Shown piece after piece: positions 1 to 11,684 of a DNA stretch of 64,000 nt. The translations under genes were made by a program, and so were the position numbers. The stretch's first letter is position 1; every line of letters begins with the position of its first letter. The notes beneath the pieces were generated by a model. It worked only from the letters and a program-made list of their open reading frames with translations. It was not told the DNA's origin and did not search any database. Source of the DNA: Verticillium longisporum (taxonomy: Eukaryota > Ascomycota > Sordariomycetes > Glomerellales > Plectosphaerellaceae); assembly GCA_019188255.1 (NCBI GenBank), contig JAETXT010000005.1:3410001-3474000 (forward strand). The letters are read 5' to 3'.

Positions 1-2546
1 CCAGCAGACCGGGTGAGAGTGCGCCTGAACCGACGCACGAGAACGGCGCCTGACTCTGACAGAGTGGTCATGGCCGGCCATGTCGCGTGTTTGCACTCGC
101 ACAAAGGAGGTGCATCGATAGAAGCGTGACATACCACCCGATAGCGTTTTTGCAGCTCACCTTCACCTAGGAGCGAGGTGCGCCGGGGAACTAGGGTTGT
201 TGGTTCCGACCATTGTGGCCACCCAACATTGGGGTGCGTGGTTGCATGGCATTGAAAAGAGAGCCAACTCCTCAGGGACTGTGAGTCCTCCCTTCTACCC
301 AAGATTACATCCAGGTACGGGACACCATCGGAGCTAGGTGCCCCAGTGCCGGTTGCCGCTGGGCGGATCTTTCCGTCTTGGTATTGGGTGTCCTAATTGG
401 GACCAACATCATGGGGCAGCGTGCCATGCAGATTTGATGTCAGGTTCAAAGTACGCGTCGTCCGCCGTGCCGCACAGGTGACTGCTCAAACATCTGCCAC
501 TGTGCAAATCAGACGGGAGGAGCGTCTGGCGCCTGGCATTGAAAGGTGCTCAAGCAAAGCAGACGAAACTTTTCAAGCCTGCCAGCCCCTTCTTTCCGCA
601 TGCATATCTCAAAACACTGTGGCCCTCGGCCCAGCCCCCACGGACAAAATGGCACGATGCGACCTCGAGATGCAAGACTGTGTAACTTTTTCTGGCTAGA
701 GCCAACCGACCGCCGGTCAGTATGTTCCGATCGGTTTTTGACGAGCCACGGCTCCGAGATTTCCGTTTCAGTTATCGAGGAACGGAGGTATCGACTCGAA
801 AGTCGAAAGGCTTCACACGTGGATAGCGCGCCGTATCAGCGTACTTTATGTGGCACGAGCGTCGTGGTTTTCTCGAATTCTAATGTCGATATCAACAAAG
901 AGAAGCGTGTCGGTTGGGTAGGTAGACGCCATTCTAAGAACAACGCCACAGATGTCCTTTATATCTTCGTGTGCCTAACCCGGAGGGCGGAGTGGATGTG
1001 TCCTAGGCTGCTTCGATTGTGTGGTATGGGCTTCTTCGCTGCCGATGCAACTCGCTAGTCATGTTGCCAGCGGTAGGCACAGCCTCGGAGGCTCGGTGTT
1101 GTCTCTGCCGTCAGGTGCTCGGATCAGCAGGCTGTCATTCTTGCATCTCACAAACGATGAATCTCAATTCGGAAACCTTTGCCTGCTGTTTCGACAGTGA
1201 GTAGGGTGGGGGGACAGGAGAATAGGGGAGCAAAGTTGAGTACCAGTGCCTCTGTGTGCGGTAGGCCGGTTTGAGATCGGAGGTCTGCTGATGCTTCCTC
1301 ATGTGTACTGCGTCCACACATAACTCGGATTTTCTGTCGTGCCTGCCCACGTATTCTGGCTTCCGAGGAAGCGACTCCTCAGTGCTCTTGACAGGTAACA
1401 CAACGCCTGGCGAGCTTCGCCAGACATTCAATGGGACTTCTGGACAGTTGGGTACCTATTTTATGACGATCCGAGCAGAAGGGGCTCAAGGCATCGTTAG
1501 GGCAAGGGCAAGGCCCATCATCAGTGGTTTGTACGCGACTGCCCGTTCAAGAGCGGCCATTTGACAGTGCCTGCTTCCATCTGCCATGGAGCCTTCCTTC
1601 TCTTCAAACACAACAGGGTAGCCCGACTGCCCAACATGCCTGATGTACCGAAGGGAATACTTTACGACATCTGGTGCAAAGTTTTGCTGCCTGCAATTCG
1701 GTTCACCAGAAAGCTGAGTGAAATGGTTGTGCCTCCTTGCGCCAGAGGTAAGCTACCTTCGATACCTCCTGCAGTGGTCAAGATAAGGTACATTGCGTCT
1801 GCTCCTCCCCGTGATGCCAGTGGTCAAGATAAGGTACATTGCGTCTGCTCCTCCCCGTGATGCTTGAGTTTGCCATCATGTTCGCTCCTTACAAGGAGCT
1901 TATTCCTACAACCCGAGGTTTTTCAAGTCCACTCCTCATCCCGACATAAAGGCTGATCGTAGAATCGGGATTCCATTAGCAAGCAGCATTCATCTGCAAA
2001 GTCGCGGATGTCACTGAAACATTCTGCCGACATCAAATGTTTACTTCGTGTTGCTTTGGCGATTTCGGGTCGAACTTGCCTGAGGACAGGTCCCTTCCAA
2101 ACACAACCAAACCCTTCCTTGTCGATGGCCAGCCTGCATGGACTACTACTCATTGCAGCTTCCTACCGTAGGAACCTTAGGTTCATCGACTTTGGAGCTT
2201 GATGTCCGCGTTTTCTGATTATCCAACCTTAGCATTCATCTTTCTCCGACAGCATCATCGTCTACCATAAAGAGCTTTCCGTCCATGGCTATCATGGCTG
2301 TCCCTTTCAATCTCCCAATTGTCCTTCTAACTCTTCCTTCAAATTCGCAGAACCGATTTCAGATCGATTATACCATCGAATATCAGCCTCTAGCCTTCTT
2401 CAACGTTTCAACGTTTCATCCTTCCATTTCCTCTTCTTATTCTCCGAGTACTCTCCAACCTAGCAAGCAGGCGCTTCCTTTTTCATCACATCTCGACCTT
2501 CTTCGTCGTTATAGTCACCCAGATTCTGTCTCTTTCATCTCACAAC
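1..2546. other. left-edge intergenic DNA, no gene recognised
   Basis: I see no recognisable protein family on either strand here. The open frames are short, overlap on both strands and have no domain-like composition. A 46-base tandem duplication lies at 1772-1863. The last roughly 300 bases (2225-2546) are rich in C and T, as is usual for fungal promoter and 5' leader DNA, and lead into the gene starting at 2547. Confidence 0.6.
1772..1863. repeat. 46-bp perfect tandem duplication
   Basis: Two adjacent copies of a 46-base unit beginning CAGTGGTCAAGATAAGG and ending CCCCGTGATGC occupy 1772-1817 and 1818-1863. I see no difference between the copies, so the duplication is recent or an assembly artefact. 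It lies in non-coding DNA. Confidence 0.9.
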
Positions 2547-3614
2547 ATGGCAGAATCAAATACCCCCATCCCTCAGGAAAACCAGCAGTCGAGGTACAGT
2601 GAGTTGGAACTCATTGCAGCACAGGCTCTGGTCTTGATGGCATTGTACCATCCCCCACAAGATACCGCCGCCAACATCAAGACCAACGACCTGGAAGCAT
2701 CTCATATCCTTCCGCTTCCAAGTTCCGTCGAGGGGGACCCGGCACTACCAGTTCCCCCGCCAGACGCCGATGACAGGACGCCGGCCGGTAACAGGACGCC
2801 GGCGGCCACAGGGAACGCACCGGACGACGCCGGCCTCACCAAGGACGAGGTCGTATCGACAACGAAGAAGAGTAAGGCAGGCAGCAAGAATCCCTGCGCC
2901 AAGACTGAGTCGGCACGGGCCAAGTACGACCGCATCGTGGCCCTCGACTGCCTCGCGAAACGGAAATGCGCAAACTGCGCCAAGAAGCGGAGAGGCTGCG
3001 ACTGCTATATCGATCCAGAAAGGCTGAACTCGGCTTGTTCCAAGTGCACTCTCCACAAGGAGGGCTGCTCTTTTGTCCAGAACGCAGCTGAGCCGCTGGG
3101 CCCGGACGGAATCGTCCACGCTCCGGCCTCCCAGGAGCTGCCAAGGCGCAGGGCACCTGCAGGACGCGAGGAGACGGTCGAGACGCCCGTCAAGAACGCC
3201 ATGGGCGTTGCACCAAGCGACTCTGTTCCGGAAGAAGTGCAGGAACGAATCGAGCAAGAACTAGCTCGATATCAATCAGCACCTGCCGAACAAAAGCCGG
3301 CAGCAATATCGGCATCAGAGTCTCTACCGGACGCCTCTCGTGACGTAAAGAGCAGCCTTAAGCGGACGCCTCTCCCTTCCAGTCGTCCCAAGCCGGCCAC
3401 GACGTCCGAAGTGGGTGCAAAGAGGAAGCCGCTTCCTGATGGTCGCCCCAAGTCGTCAGCAAAATGCACCAACGACAGCAAGCCGGAGCCTACGGAAGAC
3501 GGCGATCCTGTCCCAAAGCGAGAAACTTCCCCGGCGAAAAGACGGAAGCTGGGGCCGGCAGCCTCTCAGACGACAGGCGCGAACGGTGATTCAGCGGAGG
3601 ATACGAAACAGTAA
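2547..3614 (+). CDS. Zn2Cys6-like nuclear protein of unknown function
   Basis: Single-exon frame of 355 residues, starting at an ATG just after a CT-rich leader. A short helical-looking segment lies near residues 18-36 (ELELIAAQALVLMALYH). A cysteine cluster at C141, C144, C151, C164, C167 and C174 fits C-x2-C-x6-C-x12-C-x2-C-x6-C, the spacing of a fungal Gal4-type binuclear zinc cluster, with a basic KKRR stretch between the second and third cysteines. The rest is low complexity, with proline, alanine, lysine and serine and several KR-rich patches (for example KRRKLGP near the C-terminus) that could act as nuclear localisation signals. There is no fungal-specific transcription-factor middle domain. 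A sequence-specific DNA-binding role is inferred from the cysteine spacing only, and the unusual central placement of the cluster lowers certainty. Confidence 0.75.
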   Translation: MAESNTPIPQENQQSRYSELELIAAQALVLMALYHPPQDTAANIKTNDLEASHILPLPSSVEGDPALPVPPPDADDRTPAGNRTPAATGNAPDDAGLTKDEVVSTTKKSKAGSKNPCAKTESARAKYDRIVALDCLAKRKCANCAKKRRGCDCYIDPERLNSACSKCTLHKEGCSFVQNAAEPLGPDGIVHAPASQELPRRRAPAGREETVETPVKNAMGVAPSDSVPEEVQERIEQELARYQSAPAEQKPAAISASESLPDASRDVKSSLKRTPLPSSRPKPATTSEVGAKRKPLPDGRPKSSAKCTNDSKPEPTEDGDPVPKRETSPAKRRKLGPAASQTTGANGDSAEDTKQ

Positions 3615-4296
3615 CTCGATGGGTTCTTCCACAGTAGAAAATGGGATATTCGGAATGAAGTGTAAAAGAACTTGGCGAAGGCGACGGAAGATTTCGACGT
3701 CTGTTGGACAAACACCAAAGATTGTAGCACTATCAGTTCACCGGTGGCCAACGTGAATGGCCGTGTTATGAATACTGTTGAAATTCTCTCGGTTGACGCA
3801 TTTCCATGGGTACAGTCTGTGATACTGCAGGGACGCTCGATACCCATCATGTGATACATGGATACCTCGTCAGCCCTACGTCGACGCTGAACTTAAAGCG
3901 TGTATAATTCCGGAAAGAAAAAAATTACATGCAACCTTGGGATCTGTGGCGTCTCTCAGGACTTGGTGGCGTCAGGGTTGAGACACTGACCGCAACCAGG
4001 CCGCTGTCGGTTCGAGGAGTCTGTCCACCCAGGTAGTTTCCTTGCCATTTCGTTTGCCTGCTTGATATCGTCAATCAAGGGATGTAACATCACGACAGAG
4101 GGCATTGTGATAGACGGCTCTGAACACTTTTGGTACATGCTTCTTAGTAGCCATGAAACAGGCTCCTACTGACTAAAAAATATTTCCTATCACTAGCCGG
4201 TCGTTTTGTTCTCCCTGTAGCCTCGTGCGTACTCAGGTAACCCTATGCCGCAGCATGTTCTCCTGGTTCTTTCTTCCACGAAATCGTTCCCCGTCA
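3615..4296. other. convergent intergenic spacer
   Basis: About 680 bases between the 3' ends of two convergent genes. It presumably holds both 3' untranslated regions. Short AT-rich stretches occur near 3915-3930 and 4175-4190. No gene or RNA is recognisable. Confidence 0.6.
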
Positions 4297-5067
4297 TTAC
4301 TGCTTCTTGTTCTGGGCGTAGAAGAAATTCGCAGCTATCAAGGTCAGTGCAGCTCCCCCAATCCGACGACAAAAGCCACTCACCGATCGGCACGAGCCCA
4401 TTGGCATGCGCCCAGTCCTTGACGCCGTGTCCCGGCGCGCTGGCCCCCCAGTGTTTCCGATCACCCGGCTTCGAGAGGTTCAGCGGCTCGGTCGTCCCGT
4501 TGGCGGGCACGAAGGCGATGAGGACGTAGCGATGGGGGCCCGTCTTCTCGGGCGGCGCGGGGGGTTTGTACTCGAGCACGTCCTCGAGCTTGCTGGCCGA
4601 GGCGGAGAGGGAGAGCCCCGTGGCGATCCAGTGGCAGAACTCGCCCCATTTGGGATCGTCGCGCGATGGGGCGTCTGGGTCCGTGAGGGTGAGGACGTAG
4701 GACTTGCCTGCCTCGTGACTGGATACGGAATCGGCTTTTTCGAGATGGACCGATGGGGGCGAAGAGAGCGCCGAAGGGTCGAGGCTGTTGCCGAGGGACA
4801 CGGCTGCGTCTTTGGACCAGGAGGCGGAGAGGCCGAGGACGGGCTGGAACTCGGAAATGACGTTGGGGATGATGCCGGCTTGGAAGAGGCTGGGACTCGT
4901 CAGTGGTGTCCTTTGACGTGGGGGAGGAGGGGGGGAAAGCCATACGCTTCGTGAACCTCGGTCATGTCATCGTTGTCGGACGCAATGACCTTTTGGTTGG
5001 CGAGACGAGCCAGGGAGAGGTGAGCCAGGGCAAGAGTTGCCATGGTCATGAACGAGATGCCGCGCAT
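4297..5067 (-). CDS. secreted phosphatidylethanolamine-binding protein (PEBP) family
   Basis: Three exons on the minus strand: 4946-5067, 4384-4895 and 4297-4334, with introns of 50 and 49 bases. The product is 223 residues, the usual PEBP size. The N-terminus (MRGISFMTMATLALAHLSLA) looks like a signal peptide, as in extracytoplasmic fungal PEBPs related to carboxypeptidase Y inhibitors. The family signatures DPDAP and GPHRYVLIAF are present, as is the GxFCHWI-type strand (WGEFCHWIA). The tiny last exon supplies the typical C-terminal tail NFFYAQNKKQ. Reading through the second intron instead would give a false extension to about 4193. PEBPs bind phospholipid head groups and often inhibit proteases; the actual ligand here is unknown. 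Confidence 0.88.
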
Positions 5068-7439
5068 TGGGGGTTGGGATCTGGATGGAGTCAATTCGAA
5101 GCGAGGCTGGCCGCTTCCTGTTGTACGGCATGGGGGTACAATTGAGATGTTCGTTCGATGGAAGGCGATGCGCTATTAACGAGCCCTTGTTGATCAAGGT
5201 GAGGTTGTTTAGTGCCTCAGTACCTAGGTGGGAAACATGCAGGCGCATGATGTCACGCTGTTGGGAGATATCTCATCACATCACTGGGCGCACATTAATC
5301 AACCCCGCACATCCAACAGCTGCCCGTGTCTCCCTCCCCTTCCTCTGCTCTCAGCCGCGTACCTGCCCCTTCCGGACTGCACTAAGGGGATCGATCGCCA
5401 AAGACAGGCGCCACAAGGACCTTGATGCTGACATGTCCCTGTCTAGGTGTGCAGGCTTATTTCGATTGTTATTGGGAATCCTTTGTTGGAGTACTTGGCG
5501 TTGAAAAGCCGGGCATTGCTTGCTTGGTCTGGCTTGTTGCTGTGTTGTGTGCTTCCAGCCTCAGTGGTGCAGAGGAACGTGTGGGTCGTCCTCGTCATCT
5601 GCAGAACATGCCGGCATGCTTAATTTATCCCTTAAATGTGAGCAGAGAAAGATGGCCACGACTGCAAGGTTGATGTGGCAACTCAAAATCCTCAAACTCA
5701 ATTGAAATACGTGACTGGCCGTCGAGCTTTGGCCCTCGCGGTAGGCTACTGGTAGTATAATGAGCTCTGTGTTGCTGTCTTCGCGAGGTCATCCTAGAGA
5801 ACTAATAAAAAATCGCAAAGTATACCCACACTCCCTCTTTCTACTTTATTTTCTCTCGCTGATTATGTCTTCTTCTTGCAGAATGCTCTGGATAGCTCCC
5901 ACAGTCCACCATCAAATCAGCATCCCGTGGGTACAATCACGTTCATCATGGTGTTGGCAGCGCTTGTATCCTTTAATCCTACAGTGATCTATTGGCCCCG
6001 AGCTCCAACCTGAATGCCACTTATAATAAGGAGTATATGAAACCGAAGTGCGCGCGGGGCACTCTGGCGTGTGGGCATACTGGCAATTTGTCAACTCCAG
6101 CCGTAGGAAAGCATTGCGAAGTCCGCATTAAGCCCGATTTTCTCTGATAAGCGAAGAAGTAAGAGGAGAGATCCTAGGGAAACGGTCCATTGGCGCCACC
6201 CCTGACGACGGATTTGCTCGAAGACCTTGACCGGCGCCGCAAACTTCACAGTTGCAGCTGCCGCGTATTGCCTCTCGTGAGCTCAATCGGAGGAAGAGGC
6301 AGCGTCGCCCGGAGCGCCCTAGCGGGGACAGCAAGATGCGCCAGTAGAGCAGGTTGTCTGAGATAAAGCAGCCCTGCGCTGGCCAGACCATCCATTTCGG
6401 CCGCAAGGTCTGAGCACAGTGACCCGGCACACCGGCACCGACAGCTGCGTGCCCAAAGAAGTCAGGGTTGTAGGGCACTAAATCCCGGCATTGGCGTCCG
6501 CATTCGCCAGTGCCCCGTGGCATAATCAACTTGGGTTGTGGAGCGGAGCTTTCGGAGATGATCTAAACCGCGCCTCTTCTCAATACATGCATTGCTAGTC
6601 ATGGCCCCAGGAGGAACCAGGAGAGGAGAGGCATCATCACGAGAAACGGCACTCAGCGAGACCATCAGCTAAAATCACATGCGACATGTCTGATGAGGTT
6701 GCCAAAGATTTTGAACCAAGACATCGTCTATCACCGTTGGTTCATGCCGTGTTGACAAAAGAGATGGTTCGGCACCCAAGCCGATACCTCCACTCCAGAG
6801 ACCCTGGCAAAGCTTCCACGAGGGACAAGGATCCCCCAGTCTAGAAACAAATTTACAGAGAATGCGGCATGGCCGCCGGCCATGCTCGCTCTAGCCTCGA
6901 GCTTCAAGAGGCTACCTATGTTGAGGAAACAAACGATGTGACCCAATGGCATCAATGATCTGGTCGCATATCTAAAAGACCTTCGCCAAGCTCATCGTCA
7001 CATCAGATCAGAATGTTGCATGCCGACAGACTTGACTTTAAATAACTGTATCGATCGTGATGGATGGGACTTGCCGATTGGGCCGGTAATAAAGGCCAGT
7101 TAGTTAGCACCAGTCACAACAACCTGGGGGAACGAGTCGAACCCGCCAGTGCAAGATTGAAATGAAAGGGGCAGCCGCCTGAACGGAATGACATGACAAG
7201 TCGACAACCCCGCAGAAGCTTACCGTAATCGTCCATCTATCCGACACCACGATGCCATTTTGGGAGGCTACCCAGCCTGGTCACGATCCCATCAGAGATT
7301 CAGGTGGGCTGTATAAGTATGACTTGGCCAGCCTCTCGACGCCACGATGCCGTCTGTACGTACTTTGATCTCATTTCTACCCATTGCCATTCCTTCATTC
7401 CGTCATTCATTCGTTAGTTCGTTCACTACCAATCCAAAA
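5068..7439. other. divergent intergenic region upstream of PEBP and GH12 genes
   Basis: 2.4 kb between two divergently transcribed secreted-protein genes, so it should contain both promoters. A TAGGTA-type motif (GTACCTAGGTGG) lies near 5220, and a TATA element for the cellulase at 7312. No further coding sequence is recognisable. Confidence 0.6.
7312..7319 (+). promoter_or_regulatory. TATA box of the GH12 gene
   Basis: TATAAGTA lies about 130 bases upstream of the ATG at 7440. This is a plausible distance for a fungal core promoter with a leader of roughly 90-100 bases. It is the only TATA-like element I see in the proximal promoter. No cellulase-activator or CreA site could be assigned with confidence. 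Confidence 0.5.
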
Positions 7440-8421
7440 ATGAAGTTCATCACAGTCCTTACTTCGATGGCGGCGCTGGTCGCCGCCGCCCCTGCCGTTG
7501 AGCCCACCAAGACTCAGTCCATCGACAAGCGCGCGACGAACCTTTGCGGACAGTGGGACAACATCAAGGTCGGATCTTACATCATCTACAACAACCTCTG
7601 GGGACGGGACCAGGCCACCAGCGGCTCTCAGTGCACCCTGGTCGATGGCATCACCAACAACCTCGCCAAGTGGTCCTCCACCTGGTCCTGGGCTGGCGGT
7701 AACCTCCACGTCAAGTCGTACTCCAACGCCGTTCTCCAGGCCCCTGCTGCGCGCGTCTCTGCTGTCGCCAGCATCCCCTCCAAGTGGCAGTGGAGGTATG
7801 TAGCAGACTGTCCCAGGTCCTTCTCTCCTTACTCATACTGACCAGCCAAACAGCTACACCGGCACCGGTGTCGTCGCCAACGTCGCCTACGATCTCTTCA
7901 CCAGCAGCGACTGCAGCGCCAAGCCCGAGTACGAGGTCATGATCTGGCTCGCGGCCCTCGGCGGAGCCGGCCCCATCAGCGCCACCGGCAAACCCATCGC
8001 GACCGTCACCATCAGCGGCGTCTCGTGGCAGTTGTACAAGGGCGCTCACTCCCAGATGACCGTCTTCTCCTTCGTCGCCACCAAGCAGCAGACCAACTAC
8101 AGCGGCGACGTTGCCGACTTCATCAAGTACCTCGCCGCCTCCCAGGGTCTCCCCCGCTCCCAGTGCCTCTACAGCATCGGCGCCGGAACCGAGCCCTTCG
8201 TCGGCACCAACGCCAAGTTCGACACCACCGGCTACAGCGTCTCGCTGTCCACCGCCGCCGCTCCCAAGCCTGCGGCTACCACGGCTCCGTCGAAGCCCGC
8301 GACCGGTGCCACCTGCGCCCCTGCCTACGGCCAGTGCGGCGGCCAGGGCTGGACCGGCCCTACCTGCTGCACCACCGGAACCTGCAAGGTTTCCAACCAG
8401 TGGTACTCCCAGTGCAGTTAA
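7440..8421 (+). CDS. GH12 endoglucanase/xyloglucanase with C-terminal CBM1
   Basis: Two exons, 7440-7795 and 7854-8421, with a 58-base intron, giving 307 residues. The start follows the signal peptide (residues 1-17, [17 protein letters not shown]); an upstream in-frame ATG at 7347 would bury it. A KR pair at 30-31 before ATNLCGQW suggests Kex2 processing. The GH12 catalytic domain spans about 34-252. The nucleophile is probably E146 in YEVMIWL and the acid/base E232 in GTEPFVG, both canonical family positions. A Pro/Ala/Thr linker (about 254-271) joins a CBM1 cellulose-binding module at about 272-307 with the pattern [14 protein letters not shown]...C..NQWYSQC. The enzyme should act outside the cell on beta-1,4-glucans of plant walls. 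Many GH12 enzymes lack a CBM1, so the tail suggests a preference for insoluble substrate. Confidence 0.95.
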
Positions 8422-10558
8422 GCTGTTGAGCTGCTCTGTTTGAGAAGTAATTCGACGAGGGGTCAGCCCCCTAGCGAGGCAGTGGAGCACCACGAGCCGC
8501 CTCTTATCTGTAATTATTGTTGAATGATCTTGTATATATTGATAACTTCTTTCCGATGCCTCGAATTCGGGCATCGGCTACCTCCATCGTGGCTTCGAGG
8601 TCAATGATTCTGTCTCACTCCGAGACGTGTAAATGTGAATGAAATCATAGCCCAGGTGTCTCGCAGCGAACGCCTGCGTTGTTGCGATGGCAATCTGCTA
8701 AGTAACTACCGAACACAATAACCCGCAGATCGAGTGTGCGGAGATTGATGAAGGCTTTTCAAAGATTTGATGGCCTCTTTAAGTGACCTGATTTCACATG
8801 CGTTTAATTCTGCAGGAAACGTTATCTCACGCTCAGAATGCGAGTCATCGCGACATGATATAGCAGCTAGAGGTCCTTGAAGAGTCCAATCATGGTCCTG
8901 ACACGCTACCAGACTAAATAAAGGTGCAGCAGAAGGTGCTGCTCTTTCCTCGAAACCCATTTACCTGGTTCCTGGAAAGTGATGATTGGATGTGGCTCTT
9001 ATCGTGGATCACAGAAGACTGATGGTGCTAATTCCCATATGATTCGATGTCCATATCTCCGAAGTCGGTGAGTGGAGCTGGAGAAGCGGCTCTACTGGCG
9101 GGAGGACCTGTAGAGAAGGATTCAGCTTCTCCTAGCGTGGTCAATCGAACCATGAAATCAAAACATTCATTCCATGGCATGGAATCGAAAGGTTGATTTG
9201 ACGGTCTGCCATGAAGCTTCTGCTTTACGTGGTCTGACGTCGGCAGTCTGCCACAAGAAATGAGGGTCTGGAGAGTCTACTTAGAAAACGGCTGAATATG
9301 GTTGAAGCTTTGTTATGCCAACCCTTCGTCAGAAAATATTCGCGACCTTCTCGGCGACATGACTGTCCTCAAGCTGTAATTTGTGAAAGACCGCAAATTC
9401 CTAACGCAGCAGGCTCGGCACCAGAAGGAGATGCTTCTTCGCCGGCTATCGCATGGGGCTTCGGCATGTATGCCGTGAAGGTCGTGGTCTCGAGCACGTC
9501 GTCAATTCAAAACTGAAAGCCACCTGACAGCACAAATCTTCCAAAGTGGCTTTTGCCAAGCCATCACTACGCTCCTTGCGTCCTCATGTATAACCCTTCT
9601 TGGACCTGAGGCAATACTGACCGGGAATCAGCAACAAGCGACTTTCAGCTTCTTCTCTCGTCGGGTCGCCCAGCCTTTTCGCCGGCAGCGACAGAGCTCC
9701 CTTCAGACGCTTCCAAGAGTGAGCTCAGATGCTTGTTTTGCTCCAAAGCTGCGGGGCATTCCAGGTGAAGGTTCGCTAAGAATTAACTCACGTCTAGCCC
9801 AAACCTTAGCGAGGGATCCTCTGTAAATCACGGCAGAGAAGCGTCTTTTTCGACGTCGTCCACGGTCCACCCGCATGTGCCCCGCACACACGCAGAAATA
9901 CCGACGGCACTTTAAAAGGATAGCTGGTAATGTTGGCTGTAGATGACGAGGTGACCATGAGACTTGTAAGCGCAAGTTATACACGTTAACCACGCCGCGA
10001 GATACGGCACAGCTCGTAGAAAACACTTCCTCCTTCCACTACCTCGTTCGCACCATCTGGACTGCGACGCCCATGGCGATACCGGACGCTGAATAGCACC
10101 ATATTGCCGGTGTCGAAGGTCCCCACAGAAACGGCGCAGCATCAGGCCGCCCACTGGCTTTTAAGCCACCGCTACGGCTATTTATCAGATGGGCAATGTA
10201 GCGCGGTCTTTTGCCCGCCATATCGTGTCATTTGCCCAGCTCGCGTTAGGCTGCCAAGAAGACTCGAAGCGACAACCAGCACGATTGGCGCCTGAAGAGA
10301 CATGAACGTCTTATGGGAGCCGAGGACCTGGGCGCTGAGCACATCGTGGCTGTCTTGCGTTCGGAAACAGTCGGGGATGGGGGTGGGGGTGTTGAATTAT
10401 TCTTGATCACAGGAGACGCCTTTTTCCATCAGTATAAAGGTCACGGGCGTGAGAACTATCATGCTGCACGTTCTTCTTCGGTATCAAACAGCTCAGTGCA
10501 GCTGCTTCTCGTCAAGTTCCAAGTTCAACTACCGGCCATTTCAGAAGGCAAAACCTTC
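8422..10558. other. intergenic region between GH12 and MFS genes
   Basis: 2.1 kb with no recognisable gene. The first part is the GH12 3' region, AT-rich around 8510-8550. A 17-base perfect palindrome lies at 9169-9185. The final few hundred bases should be the promoter of the MFS gene. Confidence 0.55.
9169..9185. repeat. 17-nt perfect palindrome
   Basis: ATTCCATGGCATGGAAT reads the same on both strands around a single central base. It stands alone in non-coding DNA and could be a dimeric-factor site or chance. Confidence 0.5.
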
Positions 10559-11684
10559 ATGATGACTTCTAAAGAGGATTCCGCTCTGAAAAGCGACACT
10601 CTGAAGACGCCCCAAAAGGTCACAGAGTACTCGGGACAAACACCAGACTCGCAGTCTGAGAATGTCGACGACCGGCCTGTCATCCCAAGAAGCTGGAAGC
10701 TCGGCTCAGTCCTGCTGATCTGCCTCATCAGCTTTGGCGCTTCCTGGTCTGCGAGGCTGACCTCATCGTTGAAGAGCACAATCAAGAAGGAACTCGATAT
10801 CAACAACACCCAATTCGCACTACTGGAGGCCAGTGAAGAATTCCTGGTCACGGCCTTGATGATGGTGTCCGGCGTTGTGACGGACCGGATCGGCGGTGCT
10901 GGTATGTCCCAAGCTTCACACGACCAACTGCAAAGGACTGGTCACTAATAACCTAATGTAGGAGCCATGCTCTACGGTAACCTGGTCATGACTGCGGGAG
11001 CTCTGGTCATCGCAGGCGCCGCGACGGGCAGGTCCTTCCCCCTCATGATTTTCGGCAAAGTCACCGCGGCGCTGGGAGACATCGCTACGCAGATTGCGTA
11101 TTACAGAGTTTTCTCCGGATGGTTCGCACCTGGCGGTGGTTTCGGCACGACCATTGGCCTTCAGATTGGCATCGCTCGAATCGGCGGCTTTGTAGGAAGC
11201 TCAACAGCCAACGTCATCTCCAAGGTAAATACTCTCCGACCTACCATCTTGCTCCGGAACGGCCTCAATAACCAGTCTACAGGACACCGGGAACTTCGCC
11301 TGGGTATTCTGGATCGGGGCATGCGTCTCCGTGTTTACGAACTTGTGCACGCTCGTTTTCTACGTCTTCACCAAGACCGCACACAAGCGCTTCAGGGCAC
11401 CGCCCGATCCCGCCACGGGCGAAGAACTTGTCGAGAAGAGCAAGAACTTCCAGATCCGCAAGATTCTTGAACTTCCCTGGACATTCTGGTCCATCATGCT
11501 CTTCTCCATGGTGCAGACGAGCTGTTCCAACGTCTACTCTCAGAACGCCACCGAGCTGGCAGAGCACCGCTTCGGAGTGGATGCTGTCGCCGCCGGTTGG
11601 TACGCATCTCTGTCTCAATATGCTGGTAAGCTTGAAGACTCCTAGTTACACATCTCATCGAGCAAAACTGATGCCGCATCACAG
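10559..11684 (+). pseudogene. MFS transporter (MFSD1-like), 3'-truncated
   Basis: Exons 10559-10901, 10962-11224 and 11283-11625 are separated by clean introns of 60 and 58 bases and encode about 316 residues of a major facilitator protein. After a polar N-terminus come several hydrophobic segments (for example VLLICLISFGASWSA and AMLYGNLVMTAGALVIAGA), then a hydrophilic loop (HKRFRAPPDPATGEELVEK) and the start of the second half (WTFWSIMLFSMVQTS). A third intron begins at 11626 with GTAAGC and has a branch-like CTGAT and an acceptor CACAG ending at 11684. What follows is the antisense of an HMG-box gene, not the expected remaining membrane segments. Reading through the third donor instead stops within a few codons. 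Roughly 150-200 residues of a normal 12-helix transporter are missing. The transport substrate is unknown. Either the gene is broken or the assembly is. Confidence 0.8.

Noticed and set aside
4193..4296. Extension of the PEBP reading frame past 4297
   Set aside because: It requires reading through a 49-base intron; splicing gives the canonical short PEBP C-terminus instead.
7120..7160. GAGTCGAACCCGCC resembling the end of a minus-strand tRNA
   Set aside because: The stem does not pair and no cloverleaf surrounds it.
7711..8574. 287-codon minus-strand frame opposite the GH12 gene
   Set aside because: Gly/Ala/Arg-rich antisense shadow of a GC-biased coding sequence.
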